Translations under genes and position numbers: made by a program | Source: Demequinaceae bacterium | GTDB lineage: Bacteria; Actinomycetota; Actinomycetes; Actinomycetales; Demequinaceae | NCBI GenBank assembly: GCA_016933155.1 | Contig: JAFGBM010000009.1 | Span: forward strand, 1 to 64,000 | Direction of reading: 5' to 3' | Length of the DNA: 64,000 nucleotides | Notes under the pieces: model-generated | The model's database searches: none | Told to the model about the DNA's origin: nothing | The model's input: only the letters and a program-made list of their open reading frames with translations | Shown: in pieces, positions 20,583-27,694 of the stretch | How positions within the stretch are numbered: position 1 is the first letter of the stretch | Layout of the letters: each line of letters opens with the position of its first letter

Positions 20583-21289
20583 CGTTCGCCCCCGGCCGCG
20601 GCGATCGCCTCGGCGACTTCGGGAAAGCCTTCGTATTCGGCCCATCCGAGCGCGGTCGAATTGTGGTGGTCACGGAGATTGACCCCAATTCCATGGGTGA
20701 GCAGGAACTCGACCGCCTCGAGTTGTCCGTTGTGCGCGGCATAGTGAAGCGCCGTCCAGTCGACGGCGTCGACGGCGTTGATGTCCGCTCCCTCATCCAG
20801 GAGCATCTCGAGCGCGGCAACGTTCCCGTGGTGTGCCGCGTAGTGCCAGGCCGCGGCTTGCAAGGCGACCGAGTTCGCGGCGGACACGTCCGCCCCAGCA
20901 TCCAGACACTCCTGGATGACCGACGCCTCCGCGAAGGAGGAGGCGACCATCAGGGGGGTACGCCCCTGGACGTCTCGGGTCTCGATCGACGCTCCCGCGT
21001 CGATCAGGATCGATACGATCTCGGGCTGGTTCACCTGAGCCGCGAAGTGGAGAGGAGGCAGACCGACCGGCAGATCGGTGTCGAGATCGGTGAAATCGGC
21101 GACGACCACCTGCACACGATCGACGTCGCCCGCGCGGATGGCCTCCTCTAGTTGAACACCGAGCGGAAGGCTCAGATCGATGTCGGTTGGGCCAGTCGCC
21201 GGGTTGACATCATCCGAAGCCACCTCGGCGCAACCCGCGACGAGGGCGATGCCGATGACGAGAATGGCGCTAGTTGTACGCAATGACAT
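20579..21289 (-). CDS. Ankyrin-repeat lipoprotein (first of pair)
   Basis: 236 residues. Lipobox LVAGC (Cys about 20), then about six ankyrin repeats: LPPLHFAAQVN, TPLMVASSFA, ALQAAAWHYAAHHGN, TALHYAAHNGQ and TALGWAEYEGFPEVAEAIAAAGG. The last repeat is closely similar to that of the downstream gene (WAAQNGFPEVAEVLADAGG), so the pair arose by duplication. AAGGAGA lies seven bases before the ATG. Function unknown; some bacterial ankyrin proteins shield or tether enzymes, but no enzyme partner is adjacent. Confidence 0.88.
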   Translation of the reverse strand: MSLRTTSAILVIGIALVAGCAEVASDDVNPATGPTDIDLSLPLGVQLEEAIRAGDVDRVQVVVADFTDLDTDLPVGLPPLHFAAQVNQPEIVSILIDAGASIETRDVQGRTPLMVASSFAEASVIQECLDAGADVSAANSVALQAAAWHYAAHHGNVAALEMLLDEGADINAVDAVDWTALHYAAHNGQLEAVEFLLTHGIGVNLRDHHNSTALGWAEYEGFPEVAEAIAAAGGER

Positions 21290-21382
21290 TGTGGGTCTCC
21301 TTAGATACCCACCCCACGTCCACTGTGGGTCATGCCTCGCCCCCCAGGGCCCGTCGATTCGAATCGTTACCGATCCGAAACC

Positions 21383-21859
21383 CTAGCGTCGAGCCCGAGC
21401 CGGCTGATGCCGGGGGGTCCACCTCACACCCACAACAACCAGGGCCGCGATCACGATCGTCCCCAGCAATCCCTGAATCGCGATGAATCCCCAGTCCACA
21501 CTGGTGGGAACCACGTCGAGCGAACTCAAGGACGCGGAGTGGGACGCATACCCCGCAAGCCCGAACCCTCCGGCGGCCACCATGATCGCCAACAGAACCC
21601 AGACGGGGGCCTGGCGGGTCTCCGGATGGTTGCGGAGGTGCTGACCCCACACGGTCAGGGCTGAGAACACCGCGATGGTCAATATGAGAACTCCAACGAC
21701 GAGGAGGACGAAGACACTCCCCGGAACGTTCGATTCCGTCCCCCTGCGCATGGCCTCCTCGTCGAGCAGGGTCGTGCGCTCGACCCCGGCGAGAACCATC
21801 ACCAATCCTGCCGCCCCCGCGATCAGGGCCATCCCCAGCCTCTCGAGAGTTCGTTTCAC
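21383..21859 (-). CDS. Four-segment membrane protein, unknown function
   Basis: 158 residues with four hydrophobic segments (about 8-25, 48-68, 85-104, 122-143) and a basic C-terminal tail (RWTPRHQPARARR). No family recognised. It sits just downstream of folC on the same strand, the place where many actinobacteria carry a small DUF4233 membrane gene before ndk, but I cannot confirm that similarity. The first ankyrin gene starts about 94 bases downstream. Confidence 0.65.
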   Translation of the reverse strand: MKRTLERLGMALIAGAAGLVMVLAGVERTTLLDEEAMRRGTESNVPGSVFVLLVVGVLILTIAVFSALTVWGQHLRNHPETRQAPVWVLLAIMVAAGGFGLAGYASHSASLSSLDVVPTSVDWGFIAIQGLLGTIVIAALVVVGVRWTPRHQPARARR

Positions 21860-21947
21860 CGAATGCCTCCAAGTCTTTAGCGGGCCGAGGCGTCCACGCC
21901 CACGACACCATGAACATATCGCCCCATACGCACGGGCGGTAGCCGTT

Positions 21948-23330
21948 TCAGGCGTGACCCCGCTTCCGATCGACCCCGAAGAGGAGTCGGGCCTCTGCGA
22001 CCAGGGTGATCGAGCCCGTCACGACCACCCCTCCCGTGAGGTCGCTCCCGCCTTCGGCGAGGGCGACCGCTCGGTCGATGGCGTCGGGCAGGTTCGGCTC
22101 GACCTCGACCCGGTCGTCCCCGAAGACCTGCCGGGCGACGAGGGCAAGGTCGATGGCAGGCAGCGCCCTCGTGGAGAGCGACGCCGTTATGACGACCTTG
22201 TCGAGGACCGGCTCCAGGGCGGAAAGGATGCCCTCGGGGTCCTTGTCGTCGAGGATCCCGACCACTCCGACGATGGTTTCGAGGGCAAAAGATTCTTCGA
22301 GGGCATCGGCAAGGGCGGAGGCGCCGTGAGGGTTGTGGGCGGCATCCACGATCACAAGGGGAGAAGTGCGCACCGTCTCCAGGCGCCCGGGGGACGTCGT
22401 CTCCGCGAACCCCTGCTCGACGAGTTCGGCCCCCAGGGGGAAGCCATCGCCCAACAGGGCCTCCACCGCCGCCAGGGCGAGGAGGGCGTTGTGGGCCTGG
22501 TACTCGCCCAAGAGCGGGATGAACACGCCCTCGTAGGAAGCCGCTCGGGTCCGGAGGTTCGCCACCTGGCCGCCCACCGCCGGGGTCCTGTCCTCGATTT
22601 CGATGTCCTCGCCCTCCCACACCGCGTCCGCATCGTGCGCCTTGATCGCGTCCCTGATCACGGGCCGGACGACGTCAGGCTGCTCGGCCACGACGACCCT
22701 CGCGTCGTCCTTGATGATGCCAGCCTTCTCGCGAGCGATCCCCGCGAGGTCGGTCCCCAGGTAGCGGGCGTGATCGAGGGCGACGGGGGCGACAACGGCG
22801 ACCTCTGCCTCGACGACGTTGGTCGCGTCCCATCGACCGCCGAGTCCGACCTCGATCACGGCGACGTCGACGGGGGCGTCGGCAAAGGCTGCGAATCCCA
22901 GCACGGTCAGGACCTCGAAGAAACTCAGGCGCGGGCCGCCCCGGTCGGCCGAATGTGCGTCGGCCAGGTGGACGATGGGGGCAACCTCCATCCACAGCCG
23001 GATGAAGTCGACCTGTGAGATCGGTCTGCCGTCGATGCGGATCCTCTCCCGCACGGTGGTGAGATGGGGCGAGGTGAAGAGGCCGGTGCGGAGACCATGG
23101 GCACGGAGCAAGGACTCGACCATGCGAGCGGTCGAGGTCTTCCCGTTGGTGCCGGCGATATGGACGACCCGGAACGCCCGCTCGGGATGGCCGAGGAGGT
23201 CGACGATCTCGATCATCCTGTCGAGCGTGGGCTCGAAGTCGTTCTCCGGATTGCGGGAGAGGATGTGCGCATAGATCTCGCGCTCGGCCTCTTCCGCGCT
23301 GATTCCAGTCCCGTTGTCGTCGACGGTCAC
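21948..23330 (-). CDS. folC: Dihydrofolate/folylpolyglutamate synthase
   Basis: 460 residues. It adds Glu to dihydropteroate and folates. Mur-ligase-type ATP site HIAGTNGKTSTARMVESLL (near 57), then FTSPHLTTVRERI, EVGLGGRWDATNVV and, in the C-terminal domain, VDAAHNPHGASAL. The start is GTG 23330, six bases after TAGCAT, so probably leaderless. Typical neighbours (valS upstream, ndk downstream) are displaced: valS is 24 kb away. Confidence 0.94.
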   Translation of the reverse strand: MTVDDNGTGISAEEAEREIYAHILSRNPENDFEPTLDRMIEIVDLLGHPERAFRVVHIAGTNGKTSTARMVESLLRAHGLRTGLFTSPHLTTVRERIRIDGRPISQVDFIRLWMEVAPIVHLADAHSADRGGPRLSFFEVLTVLGFAAFADAPVDVAVIEVGLGGRWDATNVVEAEVAVVAPVALDHARYLGTDLAGIAREKAGIIKDDARVVVAEQPDVVRPVIRDAIKAHDADAVWEGEDIEIEDRTPAVGGQVANLRTRAASYEGVFIPLLGEYQAHNALLALAAVEALLGDGFPLGAELVEQGFAETTSPGRLETVRTSPLVIVDAAHNPHGASALADALEESFALETIVGVVGILDDKDPEGILSALEPVLDKVVITASLSTRALPAIDLALVARQVFGDDRVEVEPNLPDAIDRAVALAEGGSDLTGGVVVTGSITLVAEARLLFGVDRKRGHA

Positions 23331-23336
23331 ATGATC

Positions 23337-23342
23337 ATGCTA
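23337..23342 (-). promoter_or_regulatory. -10 box for leaderless folC
   Basis: Minus strand TAGCAT followed by six bases and the GTG start. No Shine-Dalgarno sequence is present. No -35 recognised. Confidence 0.5.
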
Positions 23343-23397
23343 TCGATGCCCAGGCTCGGGGCCACCATGGGAACTCCCGAAAGACGTGTCAGCTGAC

Positions 23398-24144
23398 CTA
23401 TCCGAGGTGCTCGATGAACTGGCCGATGAGCTCGGCAGCGTCGTCGTCTGTCACCGTGCCTCCATCGAAGGCGTACGACGCGATGAATACGAGGTTGCCC
23501 CGTGCGACGGCGTAGTGGGTGTAGTGGTCGAAGACCCCGGAAGACTCGGGGTCGTCGATGATCTCGTAGGCCCAGTTCCGTTCATCAAGTTTGAGGACGC
23601 CGTCGGCCTTGGGGAGGTCGGCAGTCGAGATGGAGATCGAGTCGGAAGTCAACGAGTAGCCCACGGATTCGTATGTATAGGAGTACCCGTCGACGCAGGG
23701 GGTGGCGCTCTCCCGCAGGTCGGCCAGGAACTGGTCGGCGGAGGCAGGGGAGTCCATCCGCCTGATCCTCACGTAGACGGCTGCGAAGCCCTCGTCGCCC
23801 AAGACCGCTTCGGCGATTGCCCCGCGAAAGAAGGAGATCTCATCGGACGCCGTCTCCGATTCGTCGGACTCCAGGACCGACTCCACCGAGGCGATGTAGA
23901 CGACGCACTCGACCGGTTCGACCACCTCGTCCGCGGGATCGGGCCAGCCCGCCGCCCAGGCATCACCTGCGGAGGCGTTCCAGAGGTCGTAGTAGAAGAA
24001 CCTGTCGGCATCCGGCAGGAAGCCCTCGATGTCCTCGAAGGCGAAGGTGCGATCGTCTTTCGCACCCCCTCCGTCGGAACAGGAGACAAGTGCGGCGGCG
24101 AGACCGAGGACTGCCGCGACGGTGATGGTTGTCCGTGCCTTCAT
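23398..24144 (-). CDS. Putative lipoprotein, unknown function
   Basis: 248 residues from ATG 24144, five bases after AAGGGGAG; the open frame reaches 24171 but lacks a better site. Lipobox LVSC (Cys about 22). The mature part is acidic, has two further Cys (VECVVYI and ATPCVDG, possibly paired), and is predicted mixed alpha/beta. No family recognised. It stands alone between folC and the divergent acyltransferase-like gene. Confidence 0.75.
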   Translation of the reverse strand: MKARTTITVAAVLGLAAALVSCSDGGGAKDDRTFAFEDIEGFLPDADRFFYYDLWNASAGDAWAAGWPDPADEVVEPVECVVYIASVESVLESDESETASDEISFFRGAIAEAVLGDEGFAAVYVRIRRMDSPASADQFLADLRESATPCVDGYSYTYESVGYSLTSDSISISTADLPKADGVLKLDERNWAYEIIDDPESSGVFDHYTHYAVARGNLVFIASYAFDGGTVTDDDAAELIGQFIEHLG

Positions 24145-24224
24145 GTCGACTCCCCTTCTTCCCGGCCCCACGCCTTCGCGGGGCTTCTTCGAAGGTACCA
24201 GGGGCGCCGCGAGTCCGCTTGGGT

Positions 24225-24236
24225 TAGCGTTGCGCC
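24225..24236 (+). promoter_or_regulatory. -10 box TAGCGT for a leaderless gene
   Basis: TAGCGT (24225-24230) precedes the ATG at 24237 by six bases; no ribosome site is present. Confidence 0.5.
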
Positions 24237-25352
24237 ATGGGAATCAAGGACCGCATCGTCGGGATCGACGCCGTCCGGGGCATCGCCATTCTCGGGATGT
24301 TCGCCGCGCACGTCCGCCCCCGCACCCCCGCGGGTGAGAGCGAGTGGGGCTGGACCTGGGTCTTCGACGGAAGATCCGCCGCGACCTTCGCCGTCCTCGT
24401 CGGGGTGTCCATGACCCTCCTCGCGCGAGGCCATTCCCCCGCCCATTCTCACGCGCGTATCGCGACCCGAGCCGTCCTCCTCATCGTGCTCGGACTGTCG
24501 CTCCAGCAGCTCCAGACCCCGATCGTCTGCATCCTCGTCAACACCGGTCTCATGATGCTCGTCGGGATGTGGGCGCTCCGGACCGGCACGCGGGTGTTGG
24601 TGGGAATGGCGGCGGCCTTCGCCGTCGTCGGCCCATTTGTCCGAGTGTGGCTCGTGAAGGTGATGTCCCACGAGGAACTGATCTGTCCCGAAGGCTTCGC
24701 CTGCCACAAGGATGAGGGAGGCTGGTTCGGATACGAGTGGATGGGACCCCGGCCCTATCCGACGATCGTCAGCGCCCTGTGGGGCTTCTACCCGCTCGTG
24801 GTCTGGATGGCGTACGTATTCGTCGGTATCCTCATAGGCCGGATGGCGCTCCGATCGTTCAGAGCCTTGGCAGTGTTGGGGGCTTTCGGGGTGGCGCTCG
24901 CCGTCGCCGGGTATGGGGGATCGGCACTCGTCGGCGGCGAGCAGCGCGGTTTCCTCGACGCCGAGTCGGGCTGGTGGAGGTCGGCCTCCCCCCACACGTA
25001 TACGCCGTTCGAAGTAACGGGCAACATGGGAGTGACCCTCGTCCTAATCGCCCTGTGCTGCGCGATCGCGGTCGCGGCTCGGTGGGTCCTCGTCCCGCTC
25101 GCCGCCGTCGGCGCCATGGCGCTGACGGCATACGCCGGACACATCGTCGCGGTGTGGTGGCTCCGGAACGAGCCGGTGTTCTCCGCCCATGTCGCGACCC
25201 TTGTCTGGTTCTGGGTGGTCGCCATCGTCGTCTGCACTGCCTGGAAGTACGCGCTGGGTCGGGGCCCGCTGGAGTTTCTGCTCCACTGGACGTCCATGCG
25301 GGCCGCCGGACCCGACGGCGAGCGCACCGCACCATCGACGACTACGACGTAG
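24237..25352 (+). CDS. Acyltransferase-like membrane protein (DUF1624/DUF418 type)
   Basis: 371 residues with about nine or ten hydrophobic segments. The start RIVGIDAVRGIAILGMFAAH is the family signature of heparan-alpha-glucosaminide acetyltransferase-like and YeiB-like proteins; the end KYALGRGPLEFLLHWTS is the usual C-terminal DUF418 motif. Such proteins are thought to move acyl groups across the membrane, but bacterial substrates are unknown. It faces the heliorhodopsin gene tail to tail, overlapping it by 11 bases. Confidence 0.85.
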   Translation: MGIKDRIVGIDAVRGIAILGMFAAHVRPRTPAGESEWGWTWVFDGRSAATFAVLVGVSMTLLARGHSPAHSHARIATRAVLLIVLGLSLQQLQTPIVCILVNTGLMMLVGMWALRTGTRVLVGMAAAFAVVGPFVRVWLVKVMSHEELICPEGFACHKDEGGWFGYEWMGPRPYPTIVSALWGFYPLVVWMAYVFVGILIGRMALRSFRALAVLGAFGVALAVAGYGGSALVGGEQRGFLDAESGWWRSASPHTYTPFEVTGNMGVTLVLIALCCAIAVAARWVLVPLAAVGAMALTAYAGHIVAVWWLRNEPVFSAHVATLVWFWVVAIVVCTAWKYALGRGPLEFLLHWTSMRAAGPDGERTAPSTTTT

Positions 25353-26130
25353 GCGCGAGCGTCCCGGCGAACACCTGCCAGGCGAGGAGGGACTTCGCCA
25401 CGAGGCTGAGGAGAACGTAGGTCGACTCCCCGTACACGTAGTCCTTCCACTTGCCGATCTTCTTGTACTGGAGGTACATGACGATGGCGAAGCAGTTGAA
25501 GAAGACGAACAGCGAGAAGAAGATCCCGTAGACGAATGCGGGTGGCTCGGCCGCAATACCGGGCGACACAAGGTAGATCACGATGGCGATCCAGGGAATG
25601 GCCCCCGCAATGCACCCGAACCAGTACGACAGCAGGCCGACCCCCTTGCCGGGAGTCTCATACTTCTCTTGGAGCAGGCCGAACAGGATCATCGAGGCGT
25701 TGACACCGGCGAGCGCGAGGAGCGCCGCGATGTCCGCGATGCCGACGAGCATGGCGATAAGGATGATCATGATCGAGGAGGAGACGGAGTACTCGACCCA
25801 CCGGGCGTAGTTGCGTCCCCGTTCGAGGCCCGCGATGTAGCGGGGGAAGTACTGAGGCGACGCGATGACGAAGTGCGCGATGGCCGAAACGAAGAGGAAC
25901 GCGGCGACGCCGTAGGCGTATCTGAAGTCGAAGAGCTCGTGGACGGCTGGCGGCTCGAGGCCGGGGGCGTTCGTCATGAACGTCGAGACCACGGGCAGGG
26001 TGAACTCATTCGCGAGGACGAGGATCGCGACACCCTGGGCCAGGTGCAGGAGCCCCATCAGGACGTTATAGCGGCGCAGCTTGCGGGCGGTGCCGACGGC
26101 GATTGCCCCGGCTACCTTGGTTGGTGCCAC
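25342..26130 (-). CDS. Heliorhodopsin
   Basis: 262 residues, seven hydrophobic segments. The last segment has YVLLSLVAKSLLAWQVF, with Lys 246 as the retinal Schiff-base lysine; RWVEYSVSSSIMI in the third segment supplies the counterion Glu 113. His 29 and His 86 fall where heliorhodopsin 48C12 has His 23 and His 80. The N-terminus faces the cytoplasm in this family, opposite to other rhodopsins, and no ion pumping is usual. AAGGAGG precedes the GTG start by five bases. No carotenoid cleavage enzyme, photolyase or glutamine synthetase is nearby. Function here is unknown; light sensing or protein partnering is inference. Confidence 0.95.
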   Translation of the reverse strand: MAPTKVAGAIAVGTARKLRRYNVLMGLLHLAQGVAILVLANEFTLPVVSTFMTNAPGLEPPAVHELFDFRYAYGVAAFLFVSAIAHFVIASPQYFPRYIAGLERGRNYARWVEYSVSSSIMIILIAMLVGIADIAALLALAGVNASMILFGLLQEKYETPGKGVGLLSYWFGCIAGAIPWIAIVIYLVSPGIAAEPPAFVYGIFFSLFVFFNCFAIVMYLQYKKIGKWKDYVYGESTYVLLSLVAKSLLAWQVFAGTLAPTS

Positions 26131-26151
26131 GGTTTCCTCCTTAAGTGAACG

Positions 26152-26180
26152 AGCGTCTTGAGACTGCCAACCCCAGTCAA
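26152..26180 (-). promoter_or_regulatory. Weak candidate promoter for heliorhodopsin
   Basis: Minus strand TTGACT (26180-26175) is a good -35; the hexamer 17 bases on, GACGCT, is a poor -10. I see no obvious palindrome for a light-responsive regulator. Confidence 0.3.
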
Positions 26181-26306
26181 GCCGAAATCATTCCCCTGCG
26201 CCACCACGCCGACTCATGCCTCGTCGTCCCGGGGCCTTTTCGCGTTACAGTGGAAGTGATTTGCCGACAGAAGAGCGGCCGCTCCCTAGGGCAACTGAGG
26301 TTCTCT

Positions 26307-26765
26307 ATGGTTCAGCGATTCCGAAGACGTAGACGCGACCGCAAGGCCAGCCTCCTGGGTGCGCTCACGCTCGCGATATGGGCGACGGTCGGGGTAGCGG
26401 CCGCATCCCAGTTGAGTGTGAATAGCACAGATGTCTCGGAGTTCTTCGATAGCCCCTGCTCGACCAGCACCCTTTCTGTTCGGGTTTCTCCGGCGGGATT
26501 CGGCGCTTCGCGGTCGGCCGTCTCGATATCCAGTTTCCCTGCCGCATGCTATGGGAGCACGGTCCAAGTCGGGGTGTCCAATTCCGCGGGGACGCTTCTC
26601 GCGAGTGGCTCCGCCACCTGTAGCGCCGCAACCTGCACGGTCTCAATCGGGACGTACAACGCGCCCTCCGTGACGGACTCGCACGTCCTCGTCGATACCT
26701 GGGGAATACCCTCAACGTGGGACACTACCTGTCGCTACATCATCTTCTTCTGGTACTGCGCCTGA
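26307..26765 (+). CDS. Small secreted protein, unknown function
   Basis: 152 residues from ATG 26307, with GAGG eight bases upstream; the longer open frame to 26145 covers the promoter of the divergent heliorhodopsin. A very basic start (RFRRRRRDRK) precedes a hydrophobic segment (SLLGALTLAIWATVGVAAAS), a signal peptide or anchor. The rest is Ser/Thr/Ala-rich beta-type sequence with six Cys, which could form three disulfides. TACAGT (26246-26251) may be its -10. No family recognised. Confidence 0.65.
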   Translation: MVQRFRRRRRDRKASLLGALTLAIWATVGVAAASQLSVNSTDVSEFFDSPCSTSTLSVRVSPAGFGASRSAVSISSFPAACYGSTVQVGVSNSAGTLLASGSATCSAATCTVSIGTYNAPSVTDSHVLVDTWGIPSTWDTTCRYIIFFWYCA

Positions 26766-26841
26766 CCGACCACCAGGTCCTTCCCCCAGCCGCCTATCCC
26801 TGCCGTCCACCCCCCTGCCGTCCGCCCCCTCCCGTCCCCCT

Positions 26842-26946
26842 CTGCCGTCCGCACGGAGGAGGTGACTGGTGGGACATCTGAGTCTCGGGTCGGGCTGATG
26901 CGCGCCTCACGGATCACCTGTGCACCGAGCTCCGTGCGGACGGCAG
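26842..26946. repeat. 17-bp inverted repeat flanking a 71-bp loop
   Basis: CTGCCGTCCGCACGGAG (26842-26858) is the exact reverse complement of 26930-26946. The right arm runs into the 19-bp tandem array. To the left (26790-26841) are further CTGCCGTCC-like pieces in a pyrimidine-rich strand. The stretch 26766-27059 holds no gene I can support. Confidence 0.85.
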
Positions 26947-27035
26947 TGATGGTTGCGGACGGCAGTGATGGTTGCGGACGGCAGTGATGGTTGCGGACGG
27001 CAGTGATGGTTGCGGACGGCAGTGATGGTTGCGGA
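26941..27035 (+). repeat. Five perfect tandem copies of a 19-bp unit
   Basis: CGGCAGTGATGGTTGCGGA is repeated without a mismatch at 26941, 26960, 26979, 26998 and 27017. Each copy contains TGCGGACGGCAG across the junctions, the core of the dispersed motif. Nineteen bases shifts the reading frame each time, so this is not a coding repeat. It sits 25 bases upstream of the -10 for the DUF2510 gene. Confidence 0.95.
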
Positions 27036-27059
27036 CGGCGGGGAAGGGCGGATGCTCGC

Positions 27060-27072
27060 TATCGTTATTGGG
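27060..27072 (+). promoter_or_regulatory. -10 box TATCGT before leaderless GTG
   Basis: TATCGT (27060-27065) precedes GTG 27073 by seven bases. The tandem array ends 24 bases upstream, in the -35 and upstream-element zone. Confidence 0.45.
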
Positions 27073-27669
27073 GTGAGCTCGAGTGAGGAAGATGCGGTTG
27101 TGACAGAGCCTGAGACGGGACAGCAACCGGCACAGCCGCCCGGGTGGTACCCGGATCCCTACAATCCCCTGAACCAACGGTACTGGGACGGATCGGCGTG
27201 GACTGCGGCCTCCATTCCGAACCGGCCAAGCTCGTCATCGTCAAGCGGTGAGGCCCGTCATCGGAGACGGACGACAACGCTCGTGATCCTTGCCGTCGTC
27301 GGCGTCCTCCTGGCCGTGCTGTCGATCGTGTCTCTCCAGATGGTGGCGGCACCCATCCTCCGGGACGAAAACGCCAACGCGGCCGACACCCAGGCGAAAT
27401 CGGACGTCTCCACACTCGGGAGGGACCTCGCCGTCTATTTCGTCAACCACGCGGGGGCAGTTCCCGAGATCACCGTCGTCGACGGCGAGTACCGCATCGC
27501 CGGCGCCTCCCCTCCATACGACATCGAGACCATCGGGCCGGGGGTCGAGTTCGGCGGCGTGACCGGCACCAACTCGACCAACTGGTGCGTCTGGGTCACC
27601 CACCCCGACGGGAAGGAGAAGGACTTCCGCTACTCGGCCCTCATCGGGCTCGAACAGGGCCGCTGCTGA
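27073..27669 (+). CDS. DUF2510 single-pass membrane protein
   Basis: 198 residues from GTG 27073 (leaderless); GTG 27100 is an alternative, with GAGGAAG nine bases upstream. The N-terminal DUF2510 motif reads PGWYPDP...RYWDGSAWT. After a Ser-rich linker and RHRRR comes one transmembrane segment (about residues 74-96). The outside part of about 100 residues contains one Cys in NWCVWVTHPDGK near the end and resembles the extracellular part of pilin-like proteins, though without a cleavage site. Function unknown; such proteins are common in actinobacteria. Confidence 0.8.
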   Translation: MSSSEEDAVVTEPETGQQPAQPPGWYPDPYNPLNQRYWDGSAWTAASIPNRPSSSSSSGEARHRRRTTTLVILAVVGVLLAVLSIVSLQMVAAPILRDENANAADTQAKSDVSTLGRDLAVYFVNHAGAVPEITVVDGEYRIAGASPPYDIETIGPGVEFGGVTGTNSTNWCVWVTHPDGKEKDFRYSALIGLEQGRC

Positions 27670-27694
27670 CGGATCGTGTGACGACGACAGTCGA

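Noticed and set aside
26941-27035. CRISPR array
   Set aside because: Copies are directly adjacent with no spacers and no cas genes exist in the window.
26914-27177. Minus-strand ORF with repeated Pro-Ser-Leu-Pro-Ala-Thr-type text
   Set aside because: Created by the 19-bp tandem array; no ribosome site or family match.
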